The position numbers were made by a program, and so were the translations under genes. From positions 1 through 64,000 of the forward strand of contig JAEOSZ010000006.1 of the NCBI GenBank assembly GCA_016840095.1: DNA of 64,000 nucleotides, in the 5' to 3' direction. The notes below the pieces were generated by a model that had not been told where the DNA came from, made no database searches, and worked only from the letters and a program-made list of their open reading frames with translations. This DNA comes from Candidatus Heimdallarchaeota archaeon. Its GTDB lineage: Archaea > Asgardarchaeota > Heimdallarchaeia > Heimdallarchaeales > Heimdallarchaeaceae. Position 1 is the first letter of the stretch, and the number at the start of each line of letters is the position of its first letter. Positions 62,891 through 64,000 of this stretch are shown here, piece by piece.

Positions 62891-63514
62891 ATGAGTGACA
62901 ATCCAGAAATTACTAAAAAGATTGAAGAAAACACAGAGAAGCTAATAAAAGAAATTTTAGCTGATCAGAAAAAAGCAATCACTGAAATTAATAAAGGAAC
63001 AGAAGATAAAATCAAGGGAATTCAAGGCAAGATTGTAGAAGATGCAAAAACCAAAGCAGATTCTGAATTTATGAAAGAGAAAGCTAAGAAAGAACTTGAA
63101 CTTAAACTTCAAATTACAAAATATCGAGACGAACTGGTTTCTGATTTGATTAACAAAGCTAAAGAAAAGATATCTAATCTCATAGGGACAAAAGAATATA
63201 GTAAAAATCTTGAAAAATTAGTTTTAGAAGCGGCTTTAACTCTTAAGCAACCTGAGATTTCCATCTTATGTAGAAAAGAGGACAAGGACATATTCTCTAA
63301 ACAGTTCTTTGATAATGTTTCCAAACAATTTACAGATAAACAACTAAAGGTGAAATTTAACGTTTCAAGTAATTTCATCAAATCAATGGGTGGAGTAAAG
63401 GTGGAAACAGCTGATGGAAGAATCAGCATTGACAATACTTATGAGAAGAGGATTGAAAGGTCATTAGATGATTTGAAAAGAGAGTTATCATTATTACTTA
63501 CACAAGAAGGTTGA
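62891..63514 (+). CDS. atpE: A/V-type ATP synthase subunit E
   Basis: The peripheral-stalk E subunit of the archaeal A-type ATPase. It is 207 residues: a long charged N-terminal helix (about 10-100, NTEKLIKEILADQKKAITEI) that forms the stalk coiled coil, then the globular C-terminal domain with LEKLVLEAALTLKQPE and SMGGVKVETADGRISIDNTYEKRIE, a family hallmark. Usual archaeal ATPase operon neighbours (H, I, K, C, F, A, B, D) are not next to it upstream, and the gene downstream encodes a secreted protein. Confidence 0.93.
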   Translation: MSDNPEITKKIEENTEKLIKEILADQKKAITEINKGTEDKIKGIQGKIVEDAKTKADSEFMKEKAKKELELKLQITKYRDELVSDLINKAKEKISNLIGTKEYSKNLEKLVLEAALTLKQPEISILCRKEDKDIFSKQFFDNVSKQFTDKQLKVKFNVSSNFIKSMGGVKVETADGRISIDNTYEKRIERSLDDLKRELSLLLTQEG

Positions 63515-63519
63515 TTTCT

Positions 63520-64000
63520 ATGAATAAAAAAATCTGGATAAAAGCAAGTGTGTTTCTTTTATTAGCTGTCTTCATGTTAAACCCTCATGCAAACGTTTCA
63601 AGAGCACAATCGGATCAATATATAGGTGCTTTTAATGGCCGTATGTCAACTACTAGCATCATTAGAAACAGTAGAGTTACCATACAAGCAACACTTGTTA
63701 ACTTCGGAGATTTAGATATTGAGGTTGTATCCTTTAATGCTGAGTTTGTTCACACAGGTGGTAATGACAGATTCAACACAACCTACACCATATCCTATGA
63801 TGCTTATCATAGAACAATCGAACCTGGAGATAGTATAACAGGTACTCTTAGAGAAGAAATTACCAGTCCAGAAGCAGAATATAATGTAACTATTTACTTC
63901 GAAGCTACAGATTCTTATCACCCGCATGACCAATTTGGTGCCATACCTATAGCTTACATAGCTGCAGAAAACATCACTGTATCTGTTGTTGACTTTGGAG
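63520..64000 (+). CDS. Secreted protein of unknown function, cut by the window end
   Basis: An open frame of 160 codons runs to the window edge. It starts five bases after the atpE stop. Residues 1-28 form a signal peptide (WIKASVFLLLAVFML) ending near SRAQS; the exported part is beta-rich with N-x-T sequons (FNTTY, YNVT, NITV) and reads like a membrane-associated extracellular Ig-like domain. Tight linkage to atpE implies co-transcription, though a functional link is unclear. Confidence 0.75.
   Translation, partial: MNKKIWIKASVFLLLAVFMLNPHANVSRAQSDQYIGAFNGRMSTTSIIRNSRVTIQATLVNFGDLDIEVVSFNAEFVHTGGNDRFNTTYTISYDAYHRTIEPGDSITGTLREEITSPEAEYNVTIYFEATDSYHPHDQFGAIPIAYIAAENITVSVVDFG

Overview
The window reads as a chromosomal segment of a low-GC archaeon, most likely an Asgard (Promethearchaeati) lineage, possibly Heimdallarchaeia-like; the finer placement is inference. 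Archaeal markers include glycerol-1-phosphate dehydrogenase, aIF1A, aIF2-beta, NMD3, RIO1, a Dim2/Pno1-type KH protein, aCPSF1, an A/V-type ATPase E subunit, an archaeosortase and two tRNA genes with canonical 37/38 introns. The Asgard pointer is a full-length ribophorin I-like protein (31936-34029), a eukaryotic oligosaccharyltransferase subunit. Bacterial-type MutS/MutL, a bacterial/eukaryotic-type MetK and a bactofilin-like protein add the mosaic character usual in this group. Genes are densely packed, ATG/GTG/TTG starts are all used, and many starts follow a GGTGA-type ribosome binding site or a TTTAAATA-like TATA box.

Layout. 1-8.1 kb: metabolic and unknown genes (GNATs, CocE-type hydrolase, CrtI-like oxidoreductase, DinB, flavodoxin) and tRNA-Trp. 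8.1-14.7 kb: PepF and two divergent translation/ribosome-biogenesis operons (aIF2-beta, DUF424, NMD3; aIF1A, RIO1, KH, PHP). 14.7-17.4 kb: a very small ribbon-helix-helix gene and MetRS. 17.4-31.4 kb: an envelope/glycan island. It is built from two divergent operons that share a 20-bp inverted repeat: BpsA-type polyamine synthase, MBL hydrolase, GT-C-like membrane protein and GT4 on one side; PLP decarboxylase, Cys-rich protein, GT2, GT4, polysaccharide deacetylase and GT4 on the other. An archaeosortase, a hexapeptide acetyltransferase and an E1-like enzyme follow. 31.4-34.0 kb: a helical protein and the ribophorin I homologue.

34.2-39.9 kb: deoC-mutS-mutL-membrane protein operon. 39.9-50.3 kb: Trm112, nucleotidyltransferase, MetK, a DUF1616-type system split into three overlapping genes and followed by phosphoesterase and HD genes, FKBP, UPF0179, G1P dehydrogenase, and an m5C methyltransferase with a PUA partner. 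50.4-54.4 kb: aCPSF1, MCT1-like PUA protein, HTH regulator and divergent bactofilin. 54.4-64 kb: M32 carboxypeptidase, enolase, ThiL, zinc-ribbon Yip1-like protein, a secreted protein, tRNA-Arg, coiled-coil and polytopic unknowns, and the ATPase E subunit followed by a secreted protein cut by the window end.

The most connected theme is surface biogenesis: nucleotide-sugar and glycan genes, a GT-C-like enzyme, a ribophorin I-like OST subunit, an archaeosortase, and two secreted proteins with similar C-terminal anchors. No CRISPR array, rRNA, transposase or prophage was seen.
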